64,000 bases of DNA from Chryseosolibacter sp964563295 (GCA_964563295.1 CAZLWX010000002.1:30920-94919); one strand, 5' to 3'. Positions 18,235 to 26,848 are shown, counted from the stretch's first letter. Notes: generated from the letters alone by a model not told the origin. Made by a program: numbers and translations.

Positions 18235-18609
18235 ATGACACAACGCACGACATTAGTAACGGCCGTGATCACGGCAGGACTGGCGGTGGTACTCGGTGCT
18301 TTTGGAGCACATGCGTTGAAGGCCAGGCTAACAGTTACCGGGTACGCAACCATCTACGAGATGGCCGTGCGCTACCAGATCTACCACGCTTTCGCGATGT
18401 TGTTCAACGGCTTGCTGATGCAGGTGTTCCCATCCAAACGCTTGCGGGTGGCGAGCTGGTTTTTTTTCGGTGGTATCATCTTGTTTTCCGGCAGTCTGTA
18501 TGCGCTGGCTTTGTCAGGCACCCCCATGCTAGGGGCCATTACGCCTGTCGGCGGAATTGGTTTTATCCTCGGATGGCTGCTGATGCTTCTCGGCATCCTA
18601 AAAAGATAA
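18235..18609 (+). CDS. DUF423 inner-membrane protein
   Basis: A 124-residue integral membrane protein with four hydrophobic segments and the DUF423 (YgdD-like) pattern LGAFGAHALKARL near the start and AVRYQIYHAFAML in the middle. The function of DUF423 is unknown. The gene starts 11 bp after yggS and probably shares its transcript; a hairpin follows its stop codon. Confidence 0.9.
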   Translation: MTQRTTLVTAVITAGLAVVLGAFGAHALKARLTVTGYATIYEMAVRYQIYHAFAMLFNGLLMQVFPSKRLRVASWFFFGGIILFSGSLYALALSGTPMLGAITPVGGIGFILGWLLMLLGILKR

Positions 18610-18633
18610 AGGGCCCTTTTTCAAGGACCCTTT
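18608..18633. terminator. Hairpin between convergent genes
   Basis: AAAGGGCCCTT, a TTTC loop and AAGGACCCTTT form an 11-bp stem with one mismatch right after the DUF423 stop codon. The tail after the stem is T-rich only over three bases. It may serve both the plus-strand yggS-DUF423 unit and the convergent DUF1573 gene. Confidence 0.6.
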
Positions 18634-18653
18634 GATATCATGATGACTTCGCG

Positions 18654-19070
18654 TTACTGTGGATTCGTGCTGCGCGGCAATACATTTGTTGTGAACGTGA
18701 TCTGGTTGCCATCCGCATTTACAGCATTTGAAATGACTGTTACAGGTTTGTTTTGCCGGCCCATCTTACCAGCGCTATTGAATGCCACTGTAAGTTCACC
18801 TTTTCCTCCAGGGGGGATTGGGTCGCGCGGCCAGCCTTTTGGCGTGGTACAACCACAACTAACCTGCACGTTGGTGATGATCAGCGGCTCAGTGCCCGCG
18901 TTGGTAAAATGAAAGGTGTGCTCAACCTTATCACCCTGCATAATGTCACCAAAATCGAATGTCTTTTCCTCGAATGCGATGACGGCGCCATCCGTTTTTT
19001 CGTTGGTCTTATCCTGCGCAACAGCAGCCCCGGCAATTCCCATCAGGACCAAAAACAAGTACTTTTTCAT
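18654..19070 (-). CDS. Exported DUF1573 protein
   Basis: A 138-residue protein with a signal peptide (MKKYLFLVLMGIAGAAVAQ) and a DUF1573 domain: ITFDFGDI-type FEEKTFDFGDIMQGDKVEHTF, then NVQVSCGCTTP and IPPGGKGELTVAFNSAGKMG. DUF1573 proteins are Ig-like periplasmic proteins common in Bacteroidota with no settled function. An in-frame ATG nine bases upstream (19079) is an alternative start; the one chosen gives a better signal peptide. It is monocistronic and convergent with DUF423. Confidence 0.9.
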   Translation of the reverse strand: MKKYLFLVLMGIAGAAVAQDKTNEKTDGAVIAFEEKTFDFGDIMQGDKVEHTFHFTNAGTEPLIITNVQVSCGCTTPKGWPRDPIPPGGKGELTVAFNSAGKMGRQNKPVTVISNAVNADGNQITFTTNVLPRSTNPQ

Positions 19071-19161
19071 GCTTTTCAATTTTTGACAAATTTAGTGAGA
19101 AATTCCTCAGTAAAAATATGAATTTGAGGCCAATTCAAGCACTCTTGTTCATGCAAACACG

Positions 19162-19674
19162 ATGCCGATTGTCCTTATCGATAACCCGGGAACGCAAAAT
19201 GTAACCCCGATGGACAAAGAAGTTGCCCATGTTTATGGAAATCGGGTGCGCGTACGCGTTTGCGGACTGTGCTGGCAGGATGACCGCCTGCTTATGGTGA
19301 ACTACCGCGGAATTACTGACGCGGCGTTTTGGGCGCCCCCCGGCGGTGGCGTTGAGTTTGGACAGTCCATTGAGCAGACTCTCAGGCGCGAATTCCTGGA
19401 AGAGACCGGTCTCGAAATCCGACCAGGACCGTTTCTCTTCGGCTGTGAATTCATCCAGGCTCCATTGCACGCCATTGAATTATTCTACCCTGTCATCATT
19501 GAATCAGGCACCCTCAGGCGAGGTTCCGATCCAGAGTTGAACCTGATTGAGGATGTCCGGTTCATGACCTTAGCGGAGTTGCTCGCTCTCGGCGCGAACG
19601 AAATACACGGCATCTTTCGCGGGCTGAAATCGCCCGATGATTTGATGCGTTTGAAGGGGTTTTTCCGCATATAA
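19162..19674 (+). CDS. Nudix hydrolase
   Basis: A protein of up to 170 residues with a complete Nudix box: GGGVEFGQ, nine residues, then RREFLEETGLE, positioned after a beta-strand AFWAPP. Nudix enzymes cleave nucleoside diphosphates linked to another moiety; the substrate is unknown. The start could be 19162 or the ATG at 19210 (MDKEVAHVYGN), the latter giving 154 residues and a more typical N-terminus. It is transcribed divergently from DUF1573. Confidence 0.88.
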   Translation: MPIVLIDNPGTQNVTPMDKEVAHVYGNRVRVRVCGLCWQDDRLLMVNYRGITDAAFWAPPGGGVEFGQSIEQTLRREFLEETGLEIRPGPFLFGCEFIQAPLHAIELFYPVIIESGTLRRGSDPELNLIEDVRFMTLAELLALGANEIHGIFRGLKSPDDLMRLKGFFRI

Positions 19675-19749
19675 GCGCCTGGCGCCTTCATTATGCCCCA
19701 TAAAATTTCTATACTTGTAGGATAGTGCAACCCCCTTAACGGTCAAGTC

Positions 19750-20655
19750 TTGCAGACAGCGGCGATCAATTACAAACTCATCAAGAAGATTAGGGATGAG
19801 CGTTTTGAGGAGGACCTCATTCATCAATATGACCTCCTGATCCACATCGGCGCGCGCGATTTGCAGGTTGGGGTGATCGACACGCAGGAGAACAGGTTGT
19901 TGCTCCTTGAGGATTATGTTTTTCCCAACATGTCGTCGCCAGACGACTTAAATCAGATTCTCGAAGAATTGTTCGATGCGCACGCCTTTCTGAAAGCGGC
20001 GTTCTGGAAAACAATCAAGATCTCAGTCAAGAATAACAAGTTCATTCAGGTGCCCGAGGCTCTTTTTGTTGAGGGAGCTCAACGAGACTATTTGAAATTC
20101 AATGCCCAGTTAAGCGCTGACGAGGAAGTGCTTTGGGTGGCCAATAAGCGCATCAACGCCGTCACCGTGTTCGCCTTCCCGAAAGAACTGAAAGCATGGC
20201 TACACAAGCTCTACCCGTCGACTCAGCCGTTTTTCATGCACCAGTCGGCGGTGATTATTGAGGGCATCACGCAATTCTCTTCTCATAAGCGCGACAATCC
20301 GCTTTACATTTACATTGACCGCTTCAGGCTGCACATTCTGTATTGCAAGCAAGGGCGACTGCTCTACTACAACCAGTTCGCCATCAAGCAATTTTCGGAT
20401 TATGTGCGCTACATCATGCTGGTGCTAAAATCCCTTAATCTCGATCAGTCCACCAGCCAGATCCTCTTGTGGGGTTATATCGGCAAGAATTCACCCCACT
20501 ATCACGAGTTTTACAAATACATCAGCAATGTTACTTTTGGGCACCGGCCCAGACATCTCAACTACGGTTATATGTTCGACGAGGTTCAGGATCATCATTT
20601 CATGGACCTGTACTGTATGGACTTGCTCACGAACGGCACTCAGCAGTCAACATAA
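19750..20655 (+). CDS. DUF3822 family protein
   Basis: A 301-residue protein matching DUF3822, a Bacteroidota family with an actin/ASKHA-like look that is usually encoded beside coaD. Recognisable parts are YDLLIHIGARDLQVGVID near the start, the middle FFMHQSAVIIEG, YIYIDRFRLHILYCKQGRLLYYNQF, and a closing LLWGYIGKNSPHY. The function is unknown. A TTG start at 19750 is used because no ATG lies in frame before the conserved region. TATACTTG at 19710-19717 is one mismatch from the -7 consensus. coaD follows after 12 bp. Confidence 0.82.
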   Translation: MQTAAINYKLIKKIRDERFEEDLIHQYDLLIHIGARDLQVGVIDTQENRLLLLEDYVFPNMSSPDDLNQILEELFDAHAFLKAAFWKTIKISVKNNKFIQVPEALFVEGAQRDYLKFNAQLSADEEVLWVANKRINAVTVFAFPKELKAWLHKLYPSTQPFFMHQSAVIIEGITQFSSHKRDNPLYIYIDRFRLHILYCKQGRLLYYNQFAIKQFSDYVRYIMLVLKSLNLDQSTSQILLWGYIGKNSPHYHEFYKYISNVTFGHRPRHLNYGYMFDEVQDHHFMDLYCMDLLTNGTQQST

Positions 20656-20667
20656 GTTCAATCACTC

Positions 20668-21129
20668 ATGGCCGAAAAAAAGATTGCGTTGTTTCCCGGG
20701 TCATTTGATCCGTTTACCAAAGGCCATGAGGACATTGTGCTTCGCGGCCTGCAACTGTTCGATGAAATCATAATCGCCATTGGTTACAACACTCAGAAGA
20801 GCAGCCGGTACTTTGCCGTCGACATGATGGTCGACAAGATCCGCAAAACCTTTGAGCGTTATCCCGTCATCAAGGTTGTCGTTTATGATGAGTTGACGGC
20901 GGAACTAGCGAGAACGCACGGTGCCCGATTTCTGCTGCGTGGAATCCGGAATACTACCGACTTTGAATACGAAAACAGCATTTCACAGGTCAACCGTAAA
21001 CTGTATCACGAACTGGAATCGGTGTTCCTGATCACTTCTCCTCAGTTTGCCTGGATAAGTTCTTCAATCATCCGGGAAGTTCATCGCTATGGAGGCGACG
21101 TCAACGACTTTCTCCCCTACCCCCTATAA
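20668..21129 (+). CDS. coaD: Phosphopantetheine adenylyltransferase
   Basis: A 153-residue CoaD, which transfers AMP from ATP to 4'-phosphopantetheine in coenzyme A synthesis. It carries the nucleotidyltransferase signatures ALFPGSFDPFTKGHEDI (T/HxGH motif) and the closing WISSSIIREVHRYGGDV, plus the substrate segment LRGIRNTTDFEYENSIS. Length and layout fit the family. It is 12 bp after the DUF3822 gene and probably in the same transcript. Confidence 0.97.
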   Translation: MAEKKIALFPGSFDPFTKGHEDIVLRGLQLFDEIIIAIGYNTQKSSRYFAVDMMVDKIRKTFERYPVIKVVVYDELTAELARTHGARFLLRGIRNTTDFEYENSISQVNRKLYHELESVFLITSPQFAWISSSIIREVHRYGGDVNDFLPYPL

Positions 21130-21130
21130 A

Positions 21131-21158
21131 ATCAGCGTCATCATCAGCGTCATCAGCG
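21131..21158. repeat. Short 12-bp direct repeat after coaD
   Basis: Two perfect head-to-tail copies of ATCAGCGTCATC followed by a partial third copy, in the gap between coaD and the convergent Nudix gene. It is of the same general kind as the other short-unit intergenic repeats in the window, with a different unit. Confidence 0.8.
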
Positions 21159-21184
21159 AAAACATTTCCATCACCGGTCAGTGG

Positions 21185-21865
21185 TCAGCGGTGAATCTCC
21201 TGCTTTTCATAGAACCTCTCAAACACGTACTGGATGGACTTGTACGAATGCTCGAGCGCGTGGTATACTTCCTTTGGCGTCATCCAGCGAACTTCTTCGA
21301 TATCTTCCGCGGATGCCGGCTTCATCTTTGAATCATCAATGCTCTCCATGAGATACCAGCGTGTTTTTTTAAGCATGGCACGTTTGTTCATGGTATAGGT
21401 GTGCCACGTCGTACAGATCTTGCGGGCGAGTTTGACCGAAATATTGCACTCCTCCTGCACCTCGCGGACGGCGGTTTGTCGATATCGTTCATTCTTTTCT
21501 TTCTTTCCTTTCGGGAGATCCCATTTCTTGAGTCGGTAGATCATCAGATACTTCTCTTTCTTTTTGACCAGCCCTCCCGCTGCCTTGACCATTTTGAACT
21601 TGGCGCGCAGATATCGCTTAATAGCCTTGTAGTCGACAACCGACAGCTGCAACGACAGTACATTGATAGGCACTTTTGAATTCAGGTAGGCGAGAAGCGT
21701 ATCGAAATGACTCTCGTCGACATTCTGGATCCAAAGGTGATGAAGGAGGCCCGCCTGAGTGATGGGCTCCGCAGCAGCATCGATAGCATGATTGAATCGG
21801 CCGGGATCGGGGCGCACCCCAGGCTTAAGGATGGTGACCGGAATGTCATTGATAAAAATGATCAT
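21185..21865 (-). CDS. Nudix domain protein with N-terminal extension
   Basis: A 226-residue protein. Residues about 1-85 form an extension without recognised family; from about 95 a Nudix domain follows (AAGGLVKKKEKYLMIYR, WDLPKGKKEKNERY, TAVREVQEECNI). The Nudix box has the REVQEEC core, though the GX5E spacing is unusual with lysines (PKGKKEKNERYRQTAVREVQEE), a form common in the Bacteroidota MutT-like proteins next to pyrE. The substrate is unknown. It is divergent from pyrE. Confidence 0.87.
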   Translation of the reverse strand: MIIFINDIPVTILKPGVRPDPGRFNHAIDAAAEPITQAGLLHHLWIQNVDESHFDTLLAYLNSKVPINVLSLQLSVVDYKAIKRYLRAKFKMVKAAGGLVKKKEKYLMIYRLKKWDLPKGKKEKNERYRQTAVREVQEECNISVKLARKICTTWHTYTMNKRAMLKKTRWYLMESIDDSKMKPASAEDIEEVRWMTPKEVYHALEHSYKSIQYVFERFYEKQEIHR

Positions 21866-21994
21866 GCATCGTGCATAAGATCCCAGTTCGCAAAAGAATA
21901 AATTATTCGCGAGTGGGCAAGTACTTTAAGACATTTTTACCAGGGCCCGGATAAAGCGGCTGGGGTTTACTTTTTCCGCATGCGAAATAAACTC

Positions 21995-22002
21995 TATTTT
22001 TG
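21995..22002 (+). promoter_or_regulatory. Putative -7 element next to the pyrE start
   Basis: TATTTTTG matches TAnnTTTG perfectly and ends only 3 bp before the ATG at 22006 and 12 bp before the ATG at 22015. If used, transcription would begin at about 22008-22009, favouring the start at 22015 on an almost leaderless mRNA. Confidence 0.45.
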
Positions 22003-22005
22003 GGC

Positions 22006-22659
22006 ATGTCAATCATGAAAGTGCAGGCCTCCACTGCTGCGGTAGTGGCCTCCATGTTGCTGAAGATTGGAGCGATTAAGTTGAGCACCAAGAGACCTTT
22101 TACCTGGAGCTCGGGGTGGAAGTCTCCTATTTATTGCGACAACCGGCTTTCCCTTTCATACCCCGACGTCCGCGCCGCGATCAGGGACGCGCTGGCCGAT
22201 GCGATTCGAAACAATTTCCCGGAGGTTCAGGCGATCGCTGGCGTAGCTACTGCTGGTATTGCCCAGGGCGCCCTCGTTGCGGATACGCTCATGTTGCCGT
22301 TTCTCTATGTGCGCCCCAAGCCGAAAGGTCATGGCATGGAGAATCTCATTGAAGGAAAAATCGCCCGGGGACAAAAAGTCGTCGTCGTGGAAGACCTGGT
22401 TTCTACAGGTGGAAGCTCCCTCAAGGCAGCGGAAGCACTGCGGGACTCGGGTTTTCACGTACTCGGAATGGTCTCCATTTTCAACTATGGTTTCGACGTG
22501 GCAGAAGAAAATTTTCGTAAGTCTAACGTGTCCCTGGTCAGCCTCAGCGACTATGGTCATCTGCTCGCGGAAGCCCTCCGTGAAAATTACATCACCGAAC
22601 AACAGTTAACTTCCCTTAAAGCATGGCGAGTGGATCCCGAGAACTGGAAGAAAGAATGA
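22006..22659 (+). CDS. pyrE: Orotate phosphoribosyltransferase
   Basis: A 217-residue PyrE, which joins orotate to PRPP to form OMP in pyrimidine synthesis. Family signatures are FTWSSGWKSPIYCDNR, GVATAGIAQGALVA, the PRPP loop VVVVEDLVSTGGSSLKAAEALRD and RPKPKGHG. Starts at ATG 22006 (MSIMKVQ) or ATG 22015 (MKVQAS) are both possible; a -7 box just upstream argues for the second. A divergent Nudix gene lies upstream and an acyl carrier protein gene downstream. Confidence 0.96.
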   Translation: MSIMKVQASTAAVVASMLLKIGAIKLSTKRPFTWSSGWKSPIYCDNRLSLSYPDVRAAIRDALADAIRNNFPEVQAIAGVATAGIAQGALVADTLMLPFLYVRPKPKGHGMENLIEGKIARGQKVVVVEDLVSTGGSSLKAAEALRDSGFHVLGMVSIFNYGFDVAEENFRKSNVSLVSLSDYGHLLAEALRENYITEQQLTSLKAWRVDPENWKKE

Positions 22660-22681
22660 AGTTGCAGGTTGCACGCGCTAA

Positions 22682-22713
22682 TTTGGAAGGGTTACTCCCA
22701 TTTAATACATTTA
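22682..22713 (+). promoter_or_regulatory. Promoter for the acyl carrier protein gene
   Basis: TTTG at 22682-22685, a 20-bp spacer and TACATTTA at 22706-22713 form a Bacteroidota-type -33/-7 pair with one mismatch in the -7 box. The predicted transcript would start about 15 bp before the acyl carrier protein start codon. Confidence 0.55.
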
Positions 22714-22734
22714 CCGCAATTTAGATCAGGACCT

Positions 22735-22977
22735 ATGGAGCAAATTCCCAGGAAAGTCACGCAAATATTGGTCGAGAAACTGGGCATTGCTGAATCTGAA
22801 ATCACACCCGAAGCCAACTTTGTCAAAGACCTGGGTATCGACTCGCTCGACTATGCAGAGATCGTGATGGAGTTTGAACAAACATTTGACATCCGAATCC
22901 CCGACGATGACGCCGAAAAGCTTCAGACATTTGGTCAAGCTGTAGATTACATACGCGAGAAGCTTAAGTCGAAGTAA
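22735..22977 (+). CDS. Acyl carrier protein, second type
   Basis: An 80-residue acyl carrier protein. The 4'-phosphopantetheine site is Ser37 in KDLGIDSLDYAEIVM, with the acidic helix and EFEQTFDIRIPDDDAEK typical of ACPs. It is not next to fatty acid synthesis genes, so it may be an auxiliary carrier rather than the main AcpP. The frame opens at 22669, but the ATG at 22735 gives the standard ACP length. It abuts the convergent YopX-like gene with no gap. It has its own promoter. Confidence 0.92.
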   Translation: MEQIPRKVTQILVEKLGIAESEITPEANFVKDLGIDSLDYAEIVMEFEQTFDIRIPDDDAEKLQTFGQAVDYIREKLKSK

Positions 22978-23322
22978 TCACACTGGCTTTTCAACCTCAA
23001 AGTAGCTCCACAGACGCGTTGCCTTCGATGAGGACTCCTTTACAAATGGTTGCGAGATGGCGAGGTTATTCAGCCTGCAAAGTTTCCACCCATTGCGCTC
23101 ATCATCCCACAATACCACAAACTTTTCACCTGAGATAAGCATGATATCCATTTCAAATATCTCCTCCTCCTGCCGGTCATAAAGACCGGTGAACTGCAGG
23201 AGGATATGGTCTTTTTTAAACAGTTCCCCTTTACGACAGTCGATGCTGTTTAGACGCATCAACAGCTTTGCCTCTTTATTCCATGCCTTGAAGACCAACT
23301 TCCGAGGCGTAAAGAATTCCAT
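22978..23322 (-). CDS. YopX-like small protein
   Basis: A 114-residue protein resembling the YopX fold: KLVFKAWNKEAKLLMRL at the start, the core LLQFTGLYDRQEEEIFEMDIMLI, and KFVVLWDDERNGWKL. YopX-type proteins are best known from phages and Bacillus SPbeta and their function is unknown. No phage genes surround it, so this looks like a domesticated copy. The gene stops exactly where the acyl carrier protein gene ends (convergent, zero spacing). The similarity is by eye and needs a profile search. Confidence 0.6.
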   Translation of the reverse strand: MEFFTPRKLVFKAWNKEAKLLMRLNSIDCRKGELFKKDHILLQFTGLYDRQEEEIFEMDIMLISGEKFVVLWDDERNGWKLCRLNNLAISQPFVKESSSKATRLWSYFEVEKPV

Positions 23323-23350
23323 ATATGTGAAAAATTAGTAATGTTGGATT

Positions 23351-24253
23351 GTGAAGAACGAAGATAACGCATTATTCATTGTCAATAAATTCGCCGGGGG
23401 CAGGATCCATAAGAATATTGACTTGGAAATAGTCAACTCTTGCCGCGCGCGGGGCTGGAAATGCGAGGTGCAATTCACGTCCGGTCCCATGCATGCAACA
23501 GAACTGGCCCGAAAGGCAGTAGGAAACTGCAAGTTGATCGTGGCGGTAGGCGGCGACGGCACGGTGAATGAAGTGGCGCAAGGATTATTGGGTTCTACCG
23601 CGACCATGGCGATCATCCCAACCGGGTCGGGCAACGGTCTTGCTCGTCACCTGCGAATACCACTACGGTTGAAAACAGCACTTGCACATCTGTTCAATAT
23701 GGATGAGGTCCGAATCGACACGTTTCGGCTTAACGGTCGTCTGTCGCTCAATGTTTCGGGTATTGGATTCGATGGACGTGTTGCCGGACTTTTTGCCGGC
23801 GGCCATCGACGAGGCATCCCGGCGTATGCCTACCACGCTACAAGCGCATATAACTCCTTCCGTGAATTCGAGGCACGAATCACGCATGCTCGCGGCGAGC
23901 AAACCCATCGCGCCTTTATCATCGCCATCGCGAACTCGTCGCAGTATGGGGGCAACGCACGAATTGCTCCTGCTGCATCAGTGTGCGATGGCCAGCTGCA
24001 CATCAGTATCCTGAAGAAATTTCCACTTTTCCGGGCGGATGTTATCCTTGACATCTTTCGGGGTAAGATCGATCGTTCTTCCTATTGCACAAGTGTCGAG
24101 ACCGACCGGCTGGAAGTGTATCTGAAGGAGCCACAACCCTACCACGTCGACGGCGAATACGCTGGTGAAAATGCCGAGTTTGTCGCGGAGTTGCTGCCGG
24201 CAAGTCTCACCATGCTCGTACCGCACGCCCATCAACCGCGACCGGTACTGTAA
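23351..24253 (+). CDS. Diacylglycerol/lipid kinase of the YegS type
   Basis: A 300-residue lipid kinase family protein. The ATP-binding loop is VAVGGDGTVNEV (GGDG at 67-70), followed by IPTGSGNGLARHL, and a C-terminal HVDGEYAG. Such enzymes phosphorylate diacylglycerol or related lipids at the membrane; the exact substrate is not predictable. A GTG start at 23351 is used. It is divergent from the YopX-like gene. Confidence 0.9.
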   Translation: MKNEDNALFIVNKFAGGRIHKNIDLEIVNSCRARGWKCEVQFTSGPMHATELARKAVGNCKLIVAVGGDGTVNEVAQGLLGSTATMAIIPTGSGNGLARHLRIPLRLKTALAHLFNMDEVRIDTFRLNGRLSLNVSGIGFDGRVAGLFAGGHRRGIPAYAYHATSAYNSFREFEARITHARGEQTHRAFIIAIANSSQYGGNARIAPAASVCDGQLHISILKKFPLFRADVILDIFRGKIDRSSYCTSVETDRLEVYLKEPQPYHVDGEYAGENAEFVAELLPASLTMLVPHAHQPRPVL

Positions 24254-24335
24254 AACCCCGTCAAAATACCCCAATCTAAGTTAGTCGCGTAGTGGTGAAA
24301 TTCCGTTAAATCGCGCAGTTTAACCCTGAATCAAT

Positions 24336-25454
24336 ATGAAAAAATCTTTACCTCTACTCTTGCTCACATTCGCTTTTGCCAATGCTGTAGCACAGCTCGC
24401 GTTGCCGCCTAGCGGAGACAATCAGAAGTCGAGTGTCACTCAATGGATTGGTCCCGTGTCAGTGACCATAACCTACAACAGTCCCAATGTGCATGCGCCG
24501 GATGGAAGCGACCGAGCCGGGCATATCTGGGGCGAATTAGTGCATTACGGTTTTATCGACCAGGGATTCGGCACATCGAAAGCAGCGCCGTGGCGCGCAG
24601 GTGCGAACGAGAGCACAACCATTACCGTTTCCCATGATGTGAAAATTAATGGAAAGGACTTAAAGGCTGGAACCTATGGCCTGTTCCTGGCTCTTGAAAA
24701 GGAAGGGCCCTGGACATGGATTTTCTCCAACGATTCGAAAAGCTGGGGCAGTTATTTCTATGACGAGGCCAAAGATGCTCTTCGCGTGGAAACGACTCCG
24801 GCAGACGCACCGTATACGGAGTACCTCACCTACGGCTTCGAAGACCGGGAACGTGGATCAGCGACCGCTTTCCTACAGTGGGAAAACAAGAAGGTTCCCA
24901 TGAAGATAGAAGTGCCGAATGTCAACGAACTGTACGTGGGTCTCATCCGCGACCAACTCCGGGGTGACCTGGGATTCGACTATCGCAACTATAGTCAGGC
25001 AGCACGATTCGCAGCACAAAACAAGATCGACCTTGATGAAGCCCTTACCTGGGCAAATGCCGGGATCGATGCTCCCGCGGGACAGGAAGAGTTCTTTACA
25101 CTGCAGTCAAAAGCAATGGTGCTTACCGCGATGAATAAGCCCGCTGAAGCAGAAGCCATGATGGACAAAGCGATCAACCACCCGACGGCTTCCGTTGGTG
25201 CTGTTCACCAGTACGGGAGAATGCTACTCAACCAGGGCAAGAACGAAAAAGCGATGGAAGTTTTCCAACTGAACAGAAAGAAGTATCCACAGGATACATT
25301 CACGACCTATGTCGGACTGGCGAGAGGCTATGCGGCGCTGGGCGACAAGAAGAATGCCATCAAGAACTGGGAAATTGCAATCAAAAATCTCCCGGACAAC
25401 CAGAAGCCGTACCTTTCAGTCTACCAGGCGGAACTGGCCAAACTGAAGGGATAA
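24336..25454 (+). CDS. Exported DUF2911 protein with TPR-like tail
   Basis: A 372-residue protein with a signal peptide (MKKSLPLLLLTFAFANAVAQ), a DUF2911 domain from about 25 to 185 (ITYNSPNVHAPDGSDRAGHIWG, PWRAGANESTTITVSHDVKING, AGTYGLFLAL), and a helical C-terminal part from about 210 with TPR-like pairs (QAARFAAQNKIDLDEALTWANAG, AMNKPAEAEAMMDKAI, GLARGYAALGDKKNAIKNWE). DUF2911 is a Bacteroidota family of unknown function. The gene stands alone. Confidence 0.88.
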   Translation: MKKSLPLLLLTFAFANAVAQLALPPSGDNQKSSVTQWIGPVSVTITYNSPNVHAPDGSDRAGHIWGELVHYGFIDQGFGTSKAAPWRAGANESTTITVSHDVKINGKDLKAGTYGLFLALEKEGPWTWIFSNDSKSWGSYFYDEAKDALRVETTPADAPYTEYLTYGFEDRERGSATAFLQWENKKVPMKIEVPNVNELYVGLIRDQLRGDLGFDYRNYSQAARFAAQNKIDLDEALTWANAGIDAPAGQEEFFTLQSKAMVLTAMNKPAEAEAMMDKAINHPTASVGAVHQYGRMLLNQGKNEKAMEVFQLNRKKYPQDTFTTYVGLARGYAALGDKKNAIKNWEIAIKNLPDNQKPYLSVYQAELAKLKG

Positions 25455-25464
25455 ACTGAATCCA

Positions 25465-25539
25465 AGTTTTTAGTTTGTGGTTGGAGTTGGTAGTTGCCTT
25501 TAGTTCAAGCTACAAACTACAAACCACAAACTTTAAACT
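25465..25539. repeat. Imperfect inverted repeat between convergent genes
   Basis: AGTTTTTAGTTTGTGGTT (25465-25482) and AACCACAAACTTTAAACT (25522-25539) are complementary at 16 of 18 positions, and the intervening sequence is built of similar AGTTTG/TAGTTG words. It lies between the DUF2911 gene and the oxidoreductase and reaches the stop codon of the latter. It may act as a bidirectional terminator, or it may be a member of the dispersed short-word intergenic repeats. Confidence 0.6.
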
Positions 25540-26848
25540 AGCCCGGCAGCTTGTAGTCGTTGTGATATTTGGCTGTCCGATATTCATTTGCAGCCGATTC
25601 GCGGAAGAGCGCCTGGCTCTCATCCCAGTGCACAATCTGTCCGGTCCTATATGAGATGTTTCCCATCTGGCAGACTGTCGCGACATGGGCGCCGGCGCTG
25701 ACCGGGCAAGCAAGGTTCTCAAACTTCCGTGACTTGACGACGTCGACAAAATTCCGGGTATGCGCATCGAGCCCAGAACCCTTGTTCGGCTGGAAGGGAA
25801 TTGCTTCCATTCGTTTTTCATCCGGAATTACTTCCCACCCACCGCGGTGAAGGACCAGTGTCCCGTTGTTACCGATGTATGAGATTCCGTGATCGCGGCC
25901 GTAATTGCCATTGCTGATACTTTGGGCCTGTTCCCACAGCATCGTAAAATCGCCGAAGTCGTAAATGGTCGCCAGCGTATCCGGGGTCTCGTTTCCGCCA
26001 TCAGGATAGGCATATTTCCCTCCGGAAGCATACACCGATTTCGGCAGCCGCGCATCCATGCCCAGCAATGCATAGTCGATGAGATGGACGCCCCAGTCGG
26101 TCATTAAACCTCCTGCATAATCCCAGAACCAGCGGAAGTTGAAATGAAATCGGTTCTCATTAAATGGTCTCTTCGTTGCGGGGCCCAACCAAAGGTCATA
26201 GTGAACTCCTTGCGGCACAGGTGAATCAGGCTTCGCAGGGATGTCGCTCATCCATCCCTGGTATGCCCACGCTTTTACAGTGCGGATCTTCCCAAGCTTG
26301 CCGGTTTTCAGAAAATCAAGAGCGTCGACAAAGTGCGGCATACTTCGCTGCCACTGCCCTGCCTGCACAGCGCGGTTGTATTTTTTTTGGGCTTTGACCA
26401 TCACCTCGCATTCGGTAATTGAATTACCGACTGGTTTCTCGACATAAACGTCCTTTCCCGCAGCACAGGCATCGACCATCTGAAGACAATGCCAGTGGTC
26501 CGGCGTTCCGATGACCACAACATCAATATCCTTATCGTCCAGAAGTCGGCGATAGTCAGTGTAGGTGTCCACTTTGATATCTCTCTTCTTCAATTCTTCA
26601 ACGCGACGGGCAATCACATTTTCGTCGACATCGGCAACGGCCTTGAGATTAATCTCGGGAATCTTCAGAAATGACGTTGTATCCGACCAGCCCATGCCAT
26701 TGATTCCGATGGCCCCGATATTAATACGGTCATTCTGTGAAACGCGTTTACTGCCTGCGATGACTTCCCACGGAAGTGCGCTCGCCAAGCCTGCTCCAGC
26801 AAAAGCCTGTGTCGATTTGTTCAGAAATTTCCTTCTCGTATAGGACAT
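25538..26848 (-). CDS. Gfo/Idh/MocA family oxidoreductase with Tat signal
   Basis: A 436-residue NAD(P)-dependent oxidoreductase of the Gfo/Idh/MocA family. It begins with a twin-arginine signal (SYTRRKFLNKSTQAFAGAGLASALPW), then a Rossmann fold (INIGAIGINGMGWSD), the VVIGTPDHWH stretch and the catalytic EKPVG, and the C-terminal sugar-binding half with WFWDYAGGLMTDWGVHLIDYAL. Exported members in Bacteroidota act on sugar derivatives; the substrate is unknown. The frame is open to 26935, but the ATG at 26848 begins the Tat signal. It is followed on the minus strand, upstream, by the sulfur/siroheme genes, without a clear link. Confidence 0.93.
   Translation of the reverse strand: MSYTRRKFLNKSTQAFAGAGLASALPWEVIAGSKRVSQNDRINIGAIGINGMGWSDTTSFLKIPEINLKAVADVDENVIARRVEELKKRDIKVDTYTDYRRLLDDKDIDVVVIGTPDHWHCLQMVDACAAGKDVYVEKPVGNSITECEVMVKAQKKYNRAVQAGQWQRSMPHFVDALDFLKTGKLGKIRTVKAWAYQGWMSDIPAKPDSPVPQGVHYDLWLGPATKRPFNENRFHFNFRWFWDYAGGLMTDWGVHLIDYALLGMDARLPKSVYASGGKYAYPDGGNETPDTLATIYDFGDFTMLWEQAQSISNGNYGRDHGISYIGNNGTLVLHRGGWEVIPDEKRMEAIPFQPNKGSGLDAHTRNFVDVVKSRKFENLACPVSAGAHVATVCQMGNISYRTGQIVHWDESQALFRESAANEYRTAKYHNDYKLPG

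Noticed and set aside
22978..23322. Remnant of a prophage suggested by the YopX-like protein
   Set aside because: No integrase, structural, lysis or att-like sequences surround it, and the neighbours are housekeeping genes.
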